A stretch of 53,199 nt of DNA from an uncultured bacterium (lineage in GTDB: Bacteria; Bacteroidota; Bacteroidia; Bacteroidales; Bacteroidaceae). The stretch covers positions 1 through 53,199 of the forward strand of contig CALZUQ010000014.1 of the NCBI GenBank assembly GCA_945829425.1, read 5' to 3'. The position numbers and the translations under genes are program-made. The notes below the pieces were generated by a model. It had not been told where the DNA came from. It saw only the letters and a program-made list of their open reading frames with translations, and searched no databases. This document shows positions 1 to 9,320 of this stretch, piece after piece. Each line of letters begins with the position of its first letter. The first letter of the stretch is position 1.

Positions 1-29
1 TTAATTTATAAATTAAAGTTTTTATCATT

Positions 30-3000
30 ATGAAGAAAAAGTTTTTAAGTGCATTTTTGTTGGGTGCCATGACACTGGCCGCAACAAGCACATTCACTTC
101 TTGTAAGGATTATGATGACGACATCACAAGCCTCAAGGAGCAGATTGCGTCACTTGAAGACCTCGTAAACGCTAAGGAGCAGACAATCAACAGCTCTATC
201 GCAAGCCTCCAGAGCGCTATTACGCAGGCCAACAACGACCACGCAACAAAGGCAGCTCTCGAAGCAGCTAAGAACGAGCTTCAGACTGCTATCAACAAAA
301 ACTACAACGACCTCGTAGCGAAGGACGCTGAGCTCAGCGCTGCTATCGCTAAGGCACAGGCTGCTGCTGACGCTGCTGCTGCTGCTGCTAAAGAGAACAA
401 GACAGCTATCGAGAAGGTTGCCACTGACCTCGCTACAGCTAACGAGAAACTCGGTACTCTCAGCAAGGGTCTCGAGGAGGCTTCTAAAAAGATAGGTGAG
501 CTTGAGGCTGCTCTCGCTGCTCAGAAGACAGCTCTTGAGACAGCTATCGCAGAGGGCGACGCTGCTACTCTTCAGTCTGCAAAGGACGCTGTAGCAACTC
601 TTAAGACACAGCTTGAGGCTGCTGACAAGGCTCTTGAGGCTAAGATAGTTGCTGAGGCTGCTGCCGTAGCTAAGGAGATAGAGGGTGTTAAGGCTTCTAT
701 CGACGAGCTTCAGGTTGCTCACAATAACCTCGCACAGGATGTTGTTAGCATCAAGGCACAGCTTGTTACTCTTGAGAACAACCTCTATGCTGCTATTGAG
801 AAGGTTGATAAGAAGTACGACTATGTAACAAAGATGCTTGCAAAGGCTCTCCGTTCTCTCGTATTCCAGCCTTCACTCTATGTTGACGGTATCGAGGCTA
901 TCGAGTATCCTTATATTGACGACAGGTCTATCAATGAGCTTACACCAGCTACAATGACTCGTCAGCACAGCTATGAGTCTGTTGCAGTTAACCTCTCTAA
1001 CATCGTTGATATGGCTGAAACTCCAACGTCTGTAGATGTCGTTTACGGACCAGCATGGGGTGTTAAGTATCACATGAACCCATCACGCAGTGACGTGGCT
1101 TATGATAATGTTATCGGCTGGAACGAGCGTGAGGTAGAGGTTCTTACTCGTGTTCAGGTTGGCAAGCTTGGTATAACATCTCCAGAGTTAAGCGACAACG
1201 GTCAGCCTATATTCAACAACCTTAACGGTACACTCACCGCTGCGCTGAAGATAGCTAATCCACAGCTCCTCGCAGCAAACGGTCCTGCTTCAACAAATAT
1301 TGGTGAGACTGGTTTTGAGAGCTATGGCAAGGACAACATCATCGCTCTTCAGGTTAAGTCAAACGTTGAGGGCAATGATACAGTCATCACCTCTGACTAT
1401 GCTATGATATATGGTGAGCCAGTTGTTCCTGAGGCAATCATCTGGGCTAAGGCTAACCTTCGTGGTGCAACTGTAGACGAGACATGTCCTATTACAAACG
1501 CTACAATACACATGTATGATACTCCACAGGAAGCTCTTGCTGACGAGCCAGCTCTTGACCTCGCATGGGACGACCAGAAGGGTATCGACCTCTCTACATA
1601 CGTTGCTGCTCACTATGTACGCGACTGCAAGACTCAGGCTGCTAAGGTTCCTGGAACATGGGCATTCGGTGAGGAGAAGGCTTGGGGTCTCCACTATGAG
1701 TTCGAGACTGTAGAGTACAAGTCTTCTGCAAATACAACAATTGATTCACGCTATTGTGTACTTGACCGTGAAACAGGTAATATCCAGGCTCGTAACGTTG
1801 AGGCTACAGCTGACGGTGGCAAGACACTCGGTACTCAGGCACTTGCATCTGTAGGTCGTGAGCCACTCGTACGTGTTAAACTTATGCAGGGTACAAAGAC
1901 TCTCCTTGACGGTTACATCCTCGTTCGCATCGTACGCGCAACAGCTGAAAAGGCTGACAAGGAGATCGTAGAGTATGCTACTGAGCTTAACTGGAACCAC
2001 ACATTTACAGGATGCAATGCATATGACTCTAACTGGACAACATGGGATCAGTTCTCTGACTGGGTTCTCACACGTAACCTTGACATGACTAAGGCTGAGT
2101 TCGATGCACAGTATGCTATCGAGGGCAATGGTCCTATGACTCTTGGCACTTCTGATACACAGTATTATATCTGTAACGTATATACAGCACCTAAGGCTGA
2201 CGCTACCCTCTCAACTGTTGGTACAATCCTCTATCGTGCAGATGCTGAGAACGTAAACAACCATACATTCGACCTCCAGTTCGGTGAGTCTGAGATTGAG
2301 GCAATTACTCATGACACTAACCTTCCAGTAACAAAGGAACTTTGGGTACGTTTCATAGGAACAGCTGCTGCTAAGTATGCTAACGTATGGGTTAAGTTCG
2401 ACGTAGTATTCGACCGTGATAACCTCAAGACAGGTATCAAGTCAAAGATTGACAACTACTGGTTCGCTCTTGATGGTAACGATAACGGTTGGGATGCAGT
2501 TGCTTACAACGTAAGCTTCCCAGAAAACAACCAGAACACAACAGTTTGGGTAAGTGAGCCAAGTACTGCATTTGTAAATAACAAGGTACAGTCAATAGCT
2601 GCTACCTCAGGCCTCAAACACTTCTTCGTTCCTGTTGATACAAAGATTACTGACCATGACGGTATTGAGTGGACTATAACAGCTAAGTCTGGAAAGAATG
2701 ACAGCAAGTGGAATCAGCTTGTATGTCTCTACTTCAATACAAATAATCACGTTTGGCCACTTTCTAACGGTGCTACTGATAATGCTAAACTTGGTCAGAT
2801 AGTTAAAGAGTGTGCGATTAATTACAATGCAGGTGTATTCACAAATACTGTGCTCTATACTTACAATGAAGCAACTAAGAACAACACGAACTATGTTGCT
2901 ATAGCTACAATGGATCCTGTAACAGGTGCTATTCAGCTTACACGCGCACAGGCTGATTACAACCTCCCACTTGACAAAATTGTTAACGCAATAGGTTATG

Positions 3001-3686
3001 AGGAGAATCACGCTAATATCTCTACTGAGTTCCATACATGGACTGGTGTAGTTGCTAAGAACGGATGTGATGTTGTTGTTGATCTCTATAACACACCTGG
3101 TGACAACAATACAACATATTCTATCTGGAATTCTTCATGGCAGCGTCCAATCAACTTCAACAATGCTGAAGTTAAGAATGCAGCTGATGCAGTTTCTAAC
3201 GGTACTTATATCAGAATCTTCGATCTCCTCAGCTTCTATGATTGGCGTGGTCCTGTTAAGGGTAACATGGAAGGAAGCAACAAGTGGCTCTGGGCTTACT
3301 ATAACATCTACGGTGTTACAATATACCTTAATCCAGATGATGTTACTACAAATATGAACGGTGGTACACTCGGTGTTACAAAGCTTTCTGAAATAACTCG
3401 TCAGGTTCACCTCTATCCAGCTACTTCTGTTGGAAATGTTGACAACCTTAATCTTACAAAGAACTTCAATGTCAACCTCCTCAGCCCAGTTCGTTACAAC
3501 TATGACAGCCCTCTTGCTGTTGCTGGTATCAACGCAAAGGCTAGCGAGTATGGATATATCTATTACGAGAACAATGGTACTAACGTAACTGACTTTACAG
3601 TACGTATACCACTTGACATTAAGTATGAGTGGGGTCACTTCTCAACTTATGTTGATGTGAAGATTGATCGTACACTTGGTAACTAA
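30..3686 (+). CDS. Large coiled-coil surface lipoprotein, function unknown
   Basis: The protein has 1218 residues. The N-terminus is a lipoprotein signal peptide ending in T-F-T-S-C, so Cys25 should be lipidated. The acidic residues just after it (CKDYDDD) resemble the Bacteroidetes lipoprotein export signal, so I infer display on the cell surface. Residues about 30 to 270 are Ala/Glu/Lys-rich with heptad character, including a run of alanines encoded by repeated gct codons, and should form a long coiled coil. The remaining 950 residues are rich in Asn, Thr and aromatic residues and look like beta-sandwich repeats, but I recognise no named domain. A long stalk carrying beta domains suggests an adhesin-like or surface-layer role, which is inference. 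Third positions are strongly biased (cgt, ctc, aag), as in a highly expressed gene. A strong terminator follows at 3731. The start is the first ATG of the frame, and the upstream 29 bases are too few to show a promoter. Confidence 0.85.
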   Translation: MKKKFLSAFLLGAMTLAATSTFTSCKDYDDDITSLKEQIASLEDLVNAKEQTINSSIASLQSAITQANNDHATKAALEAAKNELQTAINKNYNDLVAKDAELSAAIAKAQAAADAAAAAAKENKTAIEKVATDLATANEKLGTLSKGLEEASKKIGELEAALAAQKTALETAIAEGDAATLQSAKDAVATLKTQLEAADKALEAKIVAEAAAVAKEIEGVKASIDELQVAHNNLAQDVVSIKAQLVTLENNLYAAIEKVDKKYDYVTKMLAKALRSLVFQPSLYVDGIEAIEYPYIDDRSINELTPATMTRQHSYESVAVNLSNIVDMAETPTSVDVVYGPAWGVKYHMNPSRSDVAYDNVIGWNEREVEVLTRVQVGKLGITSPELSDNGQPIFNNLNGTLTAALKIANPQLLAANGPASTNIGETGFESYGKDNIIALQVKSNVEGNDTVITSDYAMIYGEPVVPEAIIWAKANLRGATVDETCPITNATIHMYDTPQEALADEPALDLAWDDQKGIDLSTYVAAHYVRDCKTQAAKVPGTWAFGEEKAWGLHYEFETVEYKSSANTTIDSRYCVLDRETGNIQARNVEATADGGKTLGTQALASVGREPLVRVKLMQGTKTLLDGYILVRIVRATAEKADKEIVEYATELNWNHTFTGCNAYDSNWTTWDQFSDWVLTRNLDMTKAEFDAQYAIEGNGPMTLGTSDTQYYICNVYTAPKADATLSTVGTILYRADAENVNNHTFDLQFGESEIEAITHDTNLPVTKELWVRFIGTAAAKYANVWVKFDVVFDRDNLKTGIKSKIDNYWFALDGNDNGWDAVAYNVSFPENNQNTTVWVSEPSTAFVNNKVQSIAATSGLKHFFVPVDTKITDHDGIEWTITAKSGKNDSKWNQLVCLYFNTNNHVWPLSNGATDNAKLGQIVKECAINYNAGVFTNTVLYTYNEATKNNTNYVAIATMDPVTGAIQLTRAQADYNLPLDKIVNAIGYEENHANISTEFHTWTGVVAKNGCDVVVDLYNTPGDNNTTYSIWNSSWQRPINFNNAEVKNAADAVSNGTYIRIFDLLSFYDWRGPVKGNMEGSNKWLWAYYNIYGVTIYLNPDDVTTNMNGGTLGVTKLSEITRQVHLYPATSVGNVDNLNLTKNFNVNLLSPVRYNYDSPLAVAGINAKASEYGYIYYENNGTNVTDFTVRIPLDIKYEWGHFSTYVDVKIDRTLGN

Positions 3687-3730
3687 TCTTATTGGAAACC
3701 TAATAATTTAGGTTATCAGTAATGCTCTAT

Positions 3731-3773
3731 AAGGGGAGTGTGTCCACGAGAGTGTTGACACACTCCCTTTTTT
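3731..3773 (+). terminator. Intrinsic terminator of the coiled-coil lipoprotein gene
   Basis: Arms 3734-3744 (gggagtgtgtc) and 3757-3767 (gacacactccc) form an 11-bp perfect stem followed by a T run. The inner loop can pair three more bases. The stem core is shared with three other terminators in the window. Confidence 0.85.
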
Positions 3774-3836
3774 ATCGAACTATCTTCGAATTATTATTAA
3801 CACCTCTAAAATACCCCTGGATATAAGATACGTTTT

Positions 3837-4337
3837 ATGAATAAGATTTATTTCATCATTGCAGTATTTATTTCTGCACTATTTTTAGCTTCATGTAAAA
3901 GTGAGAAAAAATCTCATCTTGCAGAAGTTACCGAGTTCCGTAACACCTTGACAAACCAAGATACTACACAAGTATTGAAACTTGCAAATGATTGCATGGA
4001 ACTCCTTAAAAAGAAGAATATTGACCAAGCCATAGCTATGCTCAATGAGTATAGTGATAGTTTGCACCAGATACAGCCTTTAAGCAAAGAATCGGAAAGA
4101 AAACTAAGGAGTACATTTAAGATTTTCCCAGTGTTGGATTACGAATTGTCTTACTATTCTCTTCAATCTGAGTCAGTAAATGATGTTAAATATAACATAA
4201 CATTTGCAGAAGAAAACAACCCGGAAAAAAATGGAAAACCTATAACATCTTACATGTTTAACCCTGTGAAAGTTGACGGTGTTTGGTATCTATGTATAAA
4301 AAGACAAGACCAAAGTGTAGATAATTTAAGAAGATAA
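3837..4337 (+). CDS. Small lipoprotein, function unknown
   Basis: A 166-residue protein with a lipoprotein signal peptide ending L-A-S-C (Cys20) followed by a charged linker (KSEKKSH). The mature part is a mixed alpha/beta sequence of about 140 residues with an N-terminal helical half and a C-terminal half ending in a strand with 'VDGVWYLCIKR'. This resembles small NTF2-like or DUF-type periplasmic lipoproteins, but I cannot assign a family. It ends 5 bases before the next gene starts, so the two are probably co-transcribed. It is separated from the upstream gene by a terminator. Confidence 0.8.
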   Translation: MNKIYFIIAVFISALFLASCKSEKKSHLAEVTEFRNTLTNQDTTQVLKLANDCMELLKKKNIDQAIAMLNEYSDSLHQIQPLSKESERKLRSTFKIFPVLDYELSYYSLQSESVNDVKYNITFAEENNPEKNGKPITSYMFNPVKVDGVWYLCIKRQDQSVDNLRR

Positions 4338-4342
4338 TAATT

Positions 4343-7240
4343 ATGAGACGGCTTTTTTCCTTATTGTTTTCCCTTGTCATCGCGCTTCAAATTAGCGCAC
4401 AGACTGTCTCCCAGTCAGTAACGTTTGATTTCCTTCATCCGGAAACGCTTAACCCATCTATAGACATGAATGGGAAAGCTGCTGCTTCTGTGTTAGGGGC
4501 TGATTTTACGGATGGTCCGATCTCTATTTCTTTTGCAACTAATGAAGGTTTGACTCCATCCATTCGCATTGATACAGATGGTTCCTATTATCTCAATCTT
4601 TATAGAGCCAACAGAATGACAGTTAAAGGCCATGGCGTTAAACTTACATCATTCAAGAAAGGTGACTATGATAGGTCTTCAGGTCTTAATGTTATCGAAG
4701 GTCAGCCAGGAAGTATGGTTCTCGGTAAATGGACATGTGATGGTGACGATGTTTATGAAGTTACAGTAGAGAATTTCCAGGCTCTCGATGCTATGCTCAC
4801 TTCTCTTACTGTAACCTATGAGGCTCCTCAAGATATTTTATCACCGGTTACTATTTTACCTGCATCAGGAGATAAAATGCTTACTTCTGACTTTGCTGGT
4901 GTTGTCTTTACTTTCGACTATAATGTTTCATCCATAAACAGTGCTAATTGCACGTTTACGAATGTTTCAACTGGAGCATCAATTAATGCTTCTACTACCA
5001 TTTCTGGAAAAAAGGTGACAGTAAAACCTTTGCAGTCTCTGTCTGCCGGCACTTACACACTGACCGTTGATGAAGGTGCGTTCCGTACTTATGAGGGTTT
5101 CTATAATAAAGCTTTCTCTACGTCGTTTAAGCTTTCAGATCCTCAAAACACATTTAATCCAGTTTCTCTTCCTGACGGACAAGTAGAAAAGATTCCGTCT
5201 TCTTTTGAGCTTGTATTCCCAGGAGTCGTTGGAAACTTTGGAAAGGACACAGATGCAAATGACCTCTCAAAACTAAAGCTTCCTGTAAGAAATATTATTT
5301 CTAATGAAACAGTTGCAATGGCATCTTTCGCTCTCAAGGAGGGCAACACAAAGATTGTCGTTGCGTCTCTCACTCCGAGTGTAGATATTACCACAAATGG
5401 TGTCTATACACTCTCTATACCAGAGAAGTGTATCTACAATATTATGTACACTCAAGGCGAAGAGATGGGAGAACTATGGAACGCTGCAATAAACATGGAG
5501 TTCAGAGTTGGTACAGCGTATATTCCATCTGATGATTTAGTACGTCGTGCTAATGAAGCTCTCGCTTTGTCAGGCTTGGGTTATCCTACAGTTGACGCTT
5601 CTGAGAGAACAGCTCTGCAGAACGCCTTAAATGCTGCTCTTAACGACTATTCTGGTTCAGATGACGAACTGAATGCTCTTATTGATGCATTCAATGCATC
5701 TACAAATGTCACACTACCTGAACCAGGAAGATATTATATTGTAGCAAATGTAGCTAAAAATGGAACAAAGAGATATCTTAAGTATGCTGATAATGCTGTT
5801 TCTCTGACAACCTCGTATGAAGATGCGGCACGTTTCTTCGTTACCAAAACGTCAGAGGGAAAGTATGTCTTTGAAATAAATGGTATGTATCTGCATACTC
5901 TGATTAACAACAACCGTTATGTCGGAACAACGACGAGCAATGTCTTGCCAGCATATATCGCAGAATTTAATGACATTACTTTAGCGCGACTTGTTGTGAA
6001 TGGTGTAGATAACAGTACTACCTTGGGTAAGTTCTCGATGTACGGAGCTATTGGTCGTCGTACAGAGGGTGGTGCGATGAGTTATGCGTATTCATTGGTT
6101 GACACCTCGGCAGGCATTGTAGATTCTGATGCTGACGGCACGACATGGTACAATGATAACAGTTCTTCTGCTTTCATTCTTACCGAGACTACAGAACCTG
6201 ACCCATCAATTACTTACACTATATCTCCTGCTAATGGTTCTAACCTTACTGCTTTAAACTACGTTACCATCACAATTAATAATGTCACTGGTGTAAGCGT
6301 TGACGGCACTAAGAGTATCACATTGACAACAGGCTCAACATCACGTGCTCTTACCAATATCTCTGTCGGGGGAGACAACCAGAATGTTGTTACCATAGTT
6401 ACTTCGGTTATAGATGATGGCATGTATACTCTTTATGTTCCAAAAGGTGCTTTGACTTACACGTATAATGGCAGAAAAATAGAGATTCCTGCTATATCTG
6501 CAGTTTACAATGTCACTCTCAATGATAAGTTTACTTACGATTTCGATATAAAGTATCCACTCTACACATCCCTGTTGGACGATAAGAAGCATCATCCTTC
6601 AGACTTCAACAATTTCTACATCTATACCGATAAGACAGAGTTCTTTATTAATGATGATGTAAATTCATGTACATTAATAGATTATGACCATGGCGGCATA
6701 GTAGCTGAGGGTAAGCTCGAAAAGGGTTACACATATACATCAGAGATCGTAACAGCGTTCTATCGTAATGGAGTACGAATAGGTGAGGTGGATTATTATA
6801 TATCAAATACAATGATAATGGTGACTTTGTCTGACGGTACACAAAAGAAGTATATCATAAATTCATCTACAGACAAACTTCAGGATGAAGAGATACGAGA
6901 TTATACTTATCGTCTATATTTCCGTTTCCCGATAGTGTTTACAGTGGATAATCTCAGAGATTCACGATATGGTTTTATTGTGACACGAGGCAGCTATGGC
7001 GATTCCAATTTTGGTCTATATCTTACTAACCCATCAGCTGTGACAAAGTCTGAATGTCATCTTAATGAGGTTGGCCGTTATTACCTCAACACTTCTATTA
7101 ATGCAATACCTACTGGTATAAATGAAGTGAAAGAAAACACGTCATCAGACGACATTTATGACATCTCAGGTCGCAAGGTGCTTTCAGCAGAAAAACCTGG
7201 AATGTATATCAAGAACGGTAAGAAATTTATAGTGAAATAA
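4343..7240 (+). CDS. Secreted multidomain Ig-like protein with C-terminal sorting-like tail
   Basis: The protein has 965 residues. An N-terminal signal peptide of about 19 residues ends at 'ALQISAQ'. Residues about 165 to 265 and 635 to 725 look like bacterial Ig-like (SbsA-type) domains: each begins with a 'I.PA.G' strand and includes 'GTYTLTV' or 'GMYTLYV'. Between them, near residues 390-450, is a helical FIVAR-like stretch, followed by a beta-rich region around 'PGRYYIVANV'. The last 45 residues contain 'YDISGRKVL' and end 'GMYIKNGKKFIVK'. This is the tail common on secreted Prevotella proteins and similar to type IX secretion sorting signals. Surface or extracellular location is inferred from this. 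No catalytic motif is visible. It is the second gene of a pair with the small lipoprotein at 3837. Confidence 0.82.
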   Translation: MRRLFSLLFSLVIALQISAQTVSQSVTFDFLHPETLNPSIDMNGKAAASVLGADFTDGPISISFATNEGLTPSIRIDTDGSYYLNLYRANRMTVKGHGVKLTSFKKGDYDRSSGLNVIEGQPGSMVLGKWTCDGDDVYEVTVENFQALDAMLTSLTVTYEAPQDILSPVTILPASGDKMLTSDFAGVVFTFDYNVSSINSANCTFTNVSTGASINASTTISGKKVTVKPLQSLSAGTYTLTVDEGAFRTYEGFYNKAFSTSFKLSDPQNTFNPVSLPDGQVEKIPSSFELVFPGVVGNFGKDTDANDLSKLKLPVRNIISNETVAMASFALKEGNTKIVVASLTPSVDITTNGVYTLSIPEKCIYNIMYTQGEEMGELWNAAINMEFRVGTAYIPSDDLVRRANEALALSGLGYPTVDASERTALQNALNAALNDYSGSDDELNALIDAFNASTNVTLPEPGRYYIVANVAKNGTKRYLKYADNAVSLTTSYEDAARFFVTKTSEGKYVFEINGMYLHTLINNNRYVGTTTSNVLPAYIAEFNDITLARLVVNGVDNSTTLGKFSMYGAIGRRTEGGAMSYAYSLVDTSAGIVDSDADGTTWYNDNSSSAFILTETTEPDPSITYTISPANGSNLTALNYVTITINNVTGVSVDGTKSITLTTGSTSRALTNISVGGDNQNVVTIVTSVIDDGMYTLYVPKGALTYTYNGRKIEIPAISAVYNVTLNDKFTYDFDIKYPLYTSLLDDKKHHPSDFNNFYIYTDKTEFFINDDVNSCTLIDYDHGGIVAEGKLEKGYTYTSEIVTAFYRNGVRIGEVDYYISNTMIMVTLSDGTQKKYIINSSTDKLQDEEIRDYTYRLYFRFPIVFTVDNLRDSRYGFIVTRGSYGDSNFGLYLTNPSAVTKSECHLNEVGRYYLNTSINAIPTGINEVKENTSSDDIYDISGRKVLSAEKPGMYIKNGKKFIVK

Positions 7241-7252
7241 TATTTCTACAAA

Positions 7253-7294
7253 TAAAAGGGGGTGCGTCACTACTTTTGACACACCCCCTTTCAT
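7253..7294. terminator. Bidirectional intrinsic terminator
   Basis: Arms 7258-7269 and 7277-7288 pair over 12 positions with one mismatch. There are A/T runs on both sides, so it can serve the plus-strand gene ending at 7240 and the minus-strand gene ending at 7493. It carries the shared GTGTCA/TGACAC-type core. Confidence 0.8.
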
Positions 7295-7453
7295 TTATTG
7301 TTCACTTTTTGAACGTGAATGACCGATAAGTATTTGTTCATTCACAAGAACAGTTATTTTAATTTTCGGTTATTTTTAAGGTAGGAATTAACAGAACCCA
7401 CCTTAAGATAATTCGAGTTCGTCCTTTTGTTGTAATTGTCTTAGATGTCGTTT

Positions 7454-7480
7454 TCCACGGAGGATACAGAGGCCACGGCG
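7454..7480 (-). repeat. 26-27 bp dispersed repeat, copy 1
   Basis: Read on the minus strand it starts cgccgtggcctctgtat and ends cctccgtgga. It lies just downstream of the stop codon of the nuclease gene at 7493. The same element occurs at the same place after the second copy (9282-9308) and inverted at 9239-9264. Confidence 0.8.
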
Positions 7481-7492
7481 TTTAGTCAATAT

Positions 7493-9064
7493 TTATTCTC
7501 TGTTTATTCTCCACTCACCTATAGTACGTTTCTCGGAGTCAAAGTTGATGCCAACCTTCACTATCGGCAGGCAGCATAGTGCAAACTTCGACTTGTAGTC
7601 CTTAAGGTCTATCTGGTTCATGGCAGCCCCGGCACTTTTGTTCAGTTTCAGCTCGAAGAGATAGAGATTCTTCGGGGTTTTAAGCACCATATCCACACGC
7701 CCTGTCGGAGTGTGAACCTCTACCTCCAGGCCGTTTACCTGTCCCAACAGAGAAAAGACGATGTACAGAATCTGCTGATAATGTCCTTCGGAATTGGCGT
7801 TGTCGCAATAAGGTACTGTGAGCAGATACGCCTGGAGCAGCTTCAACGCTCCCTCAATGTCCTCTTTTCTCATTGCCAGACTCATCTTTGCCGCCATGGT
7901 CATTCCCCGTCCTGCCATGGTGGTAGTATAAAGAGGCAGCAGGCTCTTCATCAGCCCAATGCGTACTTCCTGATTGGGAATGTCGAGCGTATATATGTCA
8001 GCGTCCGGCTCGCAATCTTTTATGGTAATGTAACCGCTTTGGTAGAGCAAAGGTATAATAGACACCATACCCTCCGTCGGTGCGTCAAACTCCGACGACT
8101 GGGCTTCCATACAGCTGATGTCCGACGGCTTGACATTGAATTTTCTGAGCATCTCTACAAGATAGGTAGGAGTGCCCGAGGAAAACCAGTAGTTGGTGAA
8201 CTGATAGTCCTGGAAAGCGTTGAGCAAGCTGTAGGGATTGAAGATGCCCGGCGAGGGCCATGTGAAACGGTAGCCGTCGTACTGGTGCTTCAACTGCATT
8301 ATTGCGTCATCACGGGTTATCTGCCGGCGTTCGGCAAATTCATCGATATAGTCCGACATCTGCGCGAGCATCTCCTCCACAGTTATACCGCATACGGCAG
8401 CATAGTCGGGACGCATGGAGATGTTCTTCAGGTTGTTCAGTTCGCTGAATATGCTGAGCTGGGAGAACTTCGTGATGCCGGTGAGGAATACGAACTGCAG
8501 ATACGGGTCGGAAGCTTTCAGCGGCGAGTAGAAGTTTCGCATCACATTGCGCAGCACAGGCAGCATGGTTTCCTCATGCACCACGTCAAGCAGCGGAGCG
8601 TCGTATTCGTCAATAATGATGACCACTTTTTTCCCTGTCTTTTCATAGACATTGGAAATAAGGTTCTTCAAGCGAACATTTGGGTCAGGGTAGTCAGCAG
8701 ATACGCCGAAACGTCTTTCGTTATCTTCCAAGATGTTAAGTAGGTAACGTTCCAACTGTTCCTTTTCCATGTGTTTTCCTATTGACATGTCGAATCTCAG
8801 CACAGGATACTCCATCCACTCTTTCTCCACACAGCCGATGAAAGTTCCTTCAAAAAGTTCCTTCCTCCCCTCGAAGTATGCCTGAAGGGTGGAACACAGC
8901 AATGACTTTCCGAACCTTCTCGGACGGCTCAGGATTATATAATTGCTGAGGTGTATCATATTCCAGATATACTCAGTCTTATCGATATAAAGATAGTCTC
9001 CAGAGATTATCTTCTCGTATGTCTGTATGCCCACGGGCATCCTCTTCAGCAGCTTCTTTTCCAT
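7493..9064 (-). CDS. AAA-ATPase-like / PD-(D/E)XK nuclease protein, copy 1
   Basis: The product has 523 residues and the two-domain layout of the AAA-ATPase_like plus PD-(D/E)XK nuclease family (once called DUF1703). The ATPase part has a P-loop variant 'SRPRRFGKS' near residue 45 and a Walker B 'VVIIIDEYDAPL' near residue 155. The C-terminal nuclease fold shows 'GRVDMVL' followed by 'LFELKLNKSAGAA', giving the Asp and Glu-x-Lys metal-binding pattern. The biological role of the family is not established. The start at 9064 (MEKKLLKRMPVG) is preferred over an earlier in-frame ATG at 9097, because that one lies on the promoter -7 box at 9095-9102. The neighbour at 9321 is a paralogue that is identical in places and divergent in others. 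Confidence 0.88.
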   Translation of the reverse strand: MEKKLLKRMPVGIQTYEKIISGDYLYIDKTEYIWNMIHLSNYIILSRPRRFGKSLLCSTLQAYFEGRKELFEGTFIGCVEKEWMEYPVLRFDMSIGKHMEKEQLERYLLNILEDNERRFGVSADYPDPNVRLKNLISNVYEKTGKKVVIIIDEYDAPLLDVVHEETMLPVLRNVMRNFYSPLKASDPYLQFVFLTGITKFSQLSIFSELNNLKNISMRPDYAAVCGITVEEMLAQMSDYIDEFAERRQITRDDAIMQLKHQYDGYRFTWPSPGIFNPYSLLNAFQDYQFTNYWFSSGTPTYLVEMLRKFNVKPSDISCMEAQSSEFDAPTEGMVSIIPLLYQSGYITIKDCEPDADIYTLDIPNQEVRIGLMKSLLPLYTTTMAGRGMTMAAKMSLAMRKEDIEGALKLLQAYLLTVPYCDNANSEGHYQQILYIVFSLLGQVNGLEVEVHTPTGRVDMVLKTPKNLYLFELKLNKSAGAAMNQIDLKDYKSKFALCCLPIVKVGINFDSEKRTIGEWRINRE

Positions 9065-9094
9065 AATAAGTTTGGTGTGTAGAACTTTCGGAGA

Positions 9095-9102
9095 CAAAGT
9101 TA
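9095..9102 (-). promoter_or_regulatory. Bacteroidetes -7 box (taactttg) of nuclease copy 1
   Basis: On the minus strand this reads taactttg, matching TAnnTTTG, with a tttg at 9120-9123 as a possible -33 box (spacing 17). It lies 31 bases upstream of the start codon at 9064. The same arrangement precedes copy 2. Confidence 0.65.
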
Positions 9103-9238
9103 GGAAAAAAGTGACTTCTCAAAGGGAAAGTCGTAAAAAGATACATTTTGCGTATATCACAAGCATCGTTTCCTCGTTTCTTGCGTGGCTCTCTCAGCTC
9201 TGCCCATTCCGATGATCTCTCTGCTCAGTTTTACCAAA

Positions 9239-9264
9239 CGCCGTGCCTTAGTGTCCTCCGTGGA
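9239..9264 (+). repeat. 26-27 bp dispersed repeat, inverted copy
   Basis: The plus strand reads cgccgtgccttagtgt followed by cctccgtgga, one base shorter than the other two copies. It faces the copy at 9282-9308, and the two ends (ctccgtgga at 9256-9264, tccacggag at 9282-9290) form a 9-bp inverted repeat. Confidence 0.75.
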
Positions 9265-9281
9265 TTGTTTTTCGTTTCTTT

Positions 9282-9308
9282 TCCACGGAGCACACAGAGG
9301 TCACGGCG
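9282..9308 (-). repeat. 26-27 bp dispersed repeat, copy 2
   Basis: On the minus strand it reads cgccgtgacctctgtgt then gctccgtgga. It follows the stop codon of the second nuclease gene at the same distance as copy 1 follows the first, so it belongs to the duplicated unit. Confidence 0.8.
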
Positions 9309-9320
9309 TTTAGTCAATAT

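Noticed and set aside
150..722. Minus-strand frame of 190 residues under the coiled-coil lipoprotein gene
   Set aside because: It is a low-complexity Ser/Leu mirror of the Ala/Glu/Lys coiled coil on the plus strand.
7712..8743. Long plus-strand frame antisense to nuclease copy 1 (and 9606-10607 antisense to copy 2)
   Set aside because: It repeats in both duplicates only because the coding strand is conserved. The translation is His/Arg/Val-rich with no domain or start signal, while the minus strand has clear ATPase and nuclease motifs.
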